From: an uncultured Bacteroides sp.
Lineage (GTDB): Bacteria > Bacteroidota > Bacteroidia > Bacteroidales > Bacteroidaceae
Reading direction: 5' to 3'
Assembly: GCA_947574505.1 (NCBI GenBank)
Contig: CANPJW010000029.1
Location: forward strand, 1-34,847
Length of the DNA: 34,847 bases
Positions 34,478 through 34,847 of the stretch are shown here, piece by piece. Position numbers and translations under genes: made by a program. Each line of letters starts with the position of its first letter. The stretch's first letter is position 1. Below the pieces are notes generated by a model, which was not told where the DNA came from, searched no databases, and saw only the letters and a list, made by a program, of their open reading frames with translations.

Positions 34478-34586
34478 GTCCCACATATTGTGGGAAAAGT
34501 TTCCCTACTGCTTGGGAAAAGATTCCCTATTAATTGGGAACAAATTCCCATAATATGCGGGAATACTTTCCCACAATATGTGGGAC
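34478..34586. repeat. Five-unit hairpin array, period 22-23 nt
   Basis: Five successive small palindromes of the form (T)CCC-N8/9-GGG(A). CCC starts at 34480, 34503, 34525, 34547 and 34570 (steps 23, 22, 22, 23); GGG starts at 34492, 34514, 34536, 34559 and 34582 (steps 22, 22, 23, 23). The first and last units are also inverted copies of each other (34478-34500 with 34565-34586, one base missing). Linkers are A/T-rich. The period is not a multiple of three, so it does not reflect a protein repeat. Same period as the array at 74-365 but different words. Confidence 0.8.
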
Positions 34587-34847
34587 AACCGGAACCAATA
34601 GGTCTCTTCAAGCAACAATCCGTTGTCTTATCTACCTTTTTTCTCTTGTTTATCCCTTTCGCTCTATTCTTTTCATGTGTGCGATTCTTCGCATGCGCAC
34701 GCGTGTACCCGCATGCAATATAATAATGTGCATTTCCTTTACCGCTTCTGTCCCAATCCTTTTATGATAAAGAAAATATGTTCTACAACATCATTATCAA
34801 TCAACGACTTAGCCTATTTATTCAAAAATAATCAAAAAAAAGAGCAG

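Larger units (their letters stand above)
33839..34847. other. Long non-coding region downstream of GH97
   Basis: About 1 kb with no gene I can support. Contents: a strong hairpin after GH97 (33948-33985), plain AT-rich DNA to about 34190, a stretch (34197-34470) open on the minus strand but without protein-like features, a five-unit hairpin array (34478-34586), and a short run of alternating purines and pyrimidines (34690-34708). The neighbouring gene to the right lies outside the window. Confidence 0.65.

Noticed and set aside
34197..34484. 95-residue protein on the minus strand
   Set aside because: No homology-like motifs, biased composition, no ribosome binding site or promoter recognised. 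Kept only as a possible repeat.
34426..34611. Small protein with repeated FPxxxG-like peptides on the minus strand
   Set aside because: It is the translation of the hairpin array; the 22-23 nt period is not a multiple of three and both strands are equally open.
1..34847. Insertion sequences, integrases, tRNA genes or phage genes
   Set aside because: No transposase or integrase motifs, terminal inverted repeats around a coding region, or cloverleaf sequences were seen in any gap.

Overview
The window looks like chromosomal DNA from a gut Bacteroides (Bacteroidota). The evidence is two SusC/SusD pairs, ECF sigma/FecR regulator pairs, a one-protein hybrid two-component system (HTCS), many lipoproteins, and promoters of the Bacteroides -7 type (TAnnTTTG). 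The species cannot be resolved from sequence reading alone. No tRNA, rRNA, insertion sequence, phage gene or CRISPR array was seen.

Layout. 1-482 is non-coding and mostly filled by a degenerate array of short units with a period of about 22 nt. 483-2167 (minus) encodes an ECF sigma factor followed by its FecR-type anti-sigma factor. Divergent from it is polysaccharide utilization locus 1 (PUL1, plus strand, 2495-11798): SusC-like transporter, SusD-like lipoprotein, BACON-GH43 lipoprotein, BACON/IPT/NHL lipoprotein (probable surface glycan-binding protein), and a clan GH-A glycosidase lipoprotein. PUL2 runs on the minus strand (25646 down to 11972): ECF sigma, FecR anti-sigma, SusC, SusD, endonuclease/exonuclease/phosphatase-fold lipoprotein, PKD/PQQ-propeller lipoprotein, GH65 glycosidase, SGNH-type sugar O-acetylesterase. 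The two PULs converge on a 173-nt gap with unusual interlocking inverted repeats. Beyond PUL2 lie a divergent HTCS (plus), a convergent DASS/SLC13 anion transporter (minus), a GH97 enzyme of the retaining alpha-galactosidase type (plus), and about 1 kb of non-coding DNA holding a second hairpin array with a 22-23 nt period.

How the parts work together. Each SusC carries an N-terminal STN domain and is paired with its own sigma/anti-sigma, so each PUL probably senses its substrate by trans-envelope signalling. SusC/D import oligosaccharides. The surface lipoproteins bind or trim glycan and the periplasmic GH65 and esterase finish degradation. PUL1 looks aimed at a furanose- or pentose-decorated glycan (GH43 plus clan A enzyme). 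PUL2 looks aimed at an alpha-glucosyl, O-acetylated and possibly phosphodiester-containing or protein-linked glycan.

The most interesting signals are non-coding. (1) Upstream of both susC genes sits a terminator pointing against susC with a promoter-like element placed to make a transcript of about 75-80 nt, which fits cis-antisense sRNAs of the DonS kind. (2) Two arrays, one at each end of the window, share a period of about 22 nt but use different sequence words.
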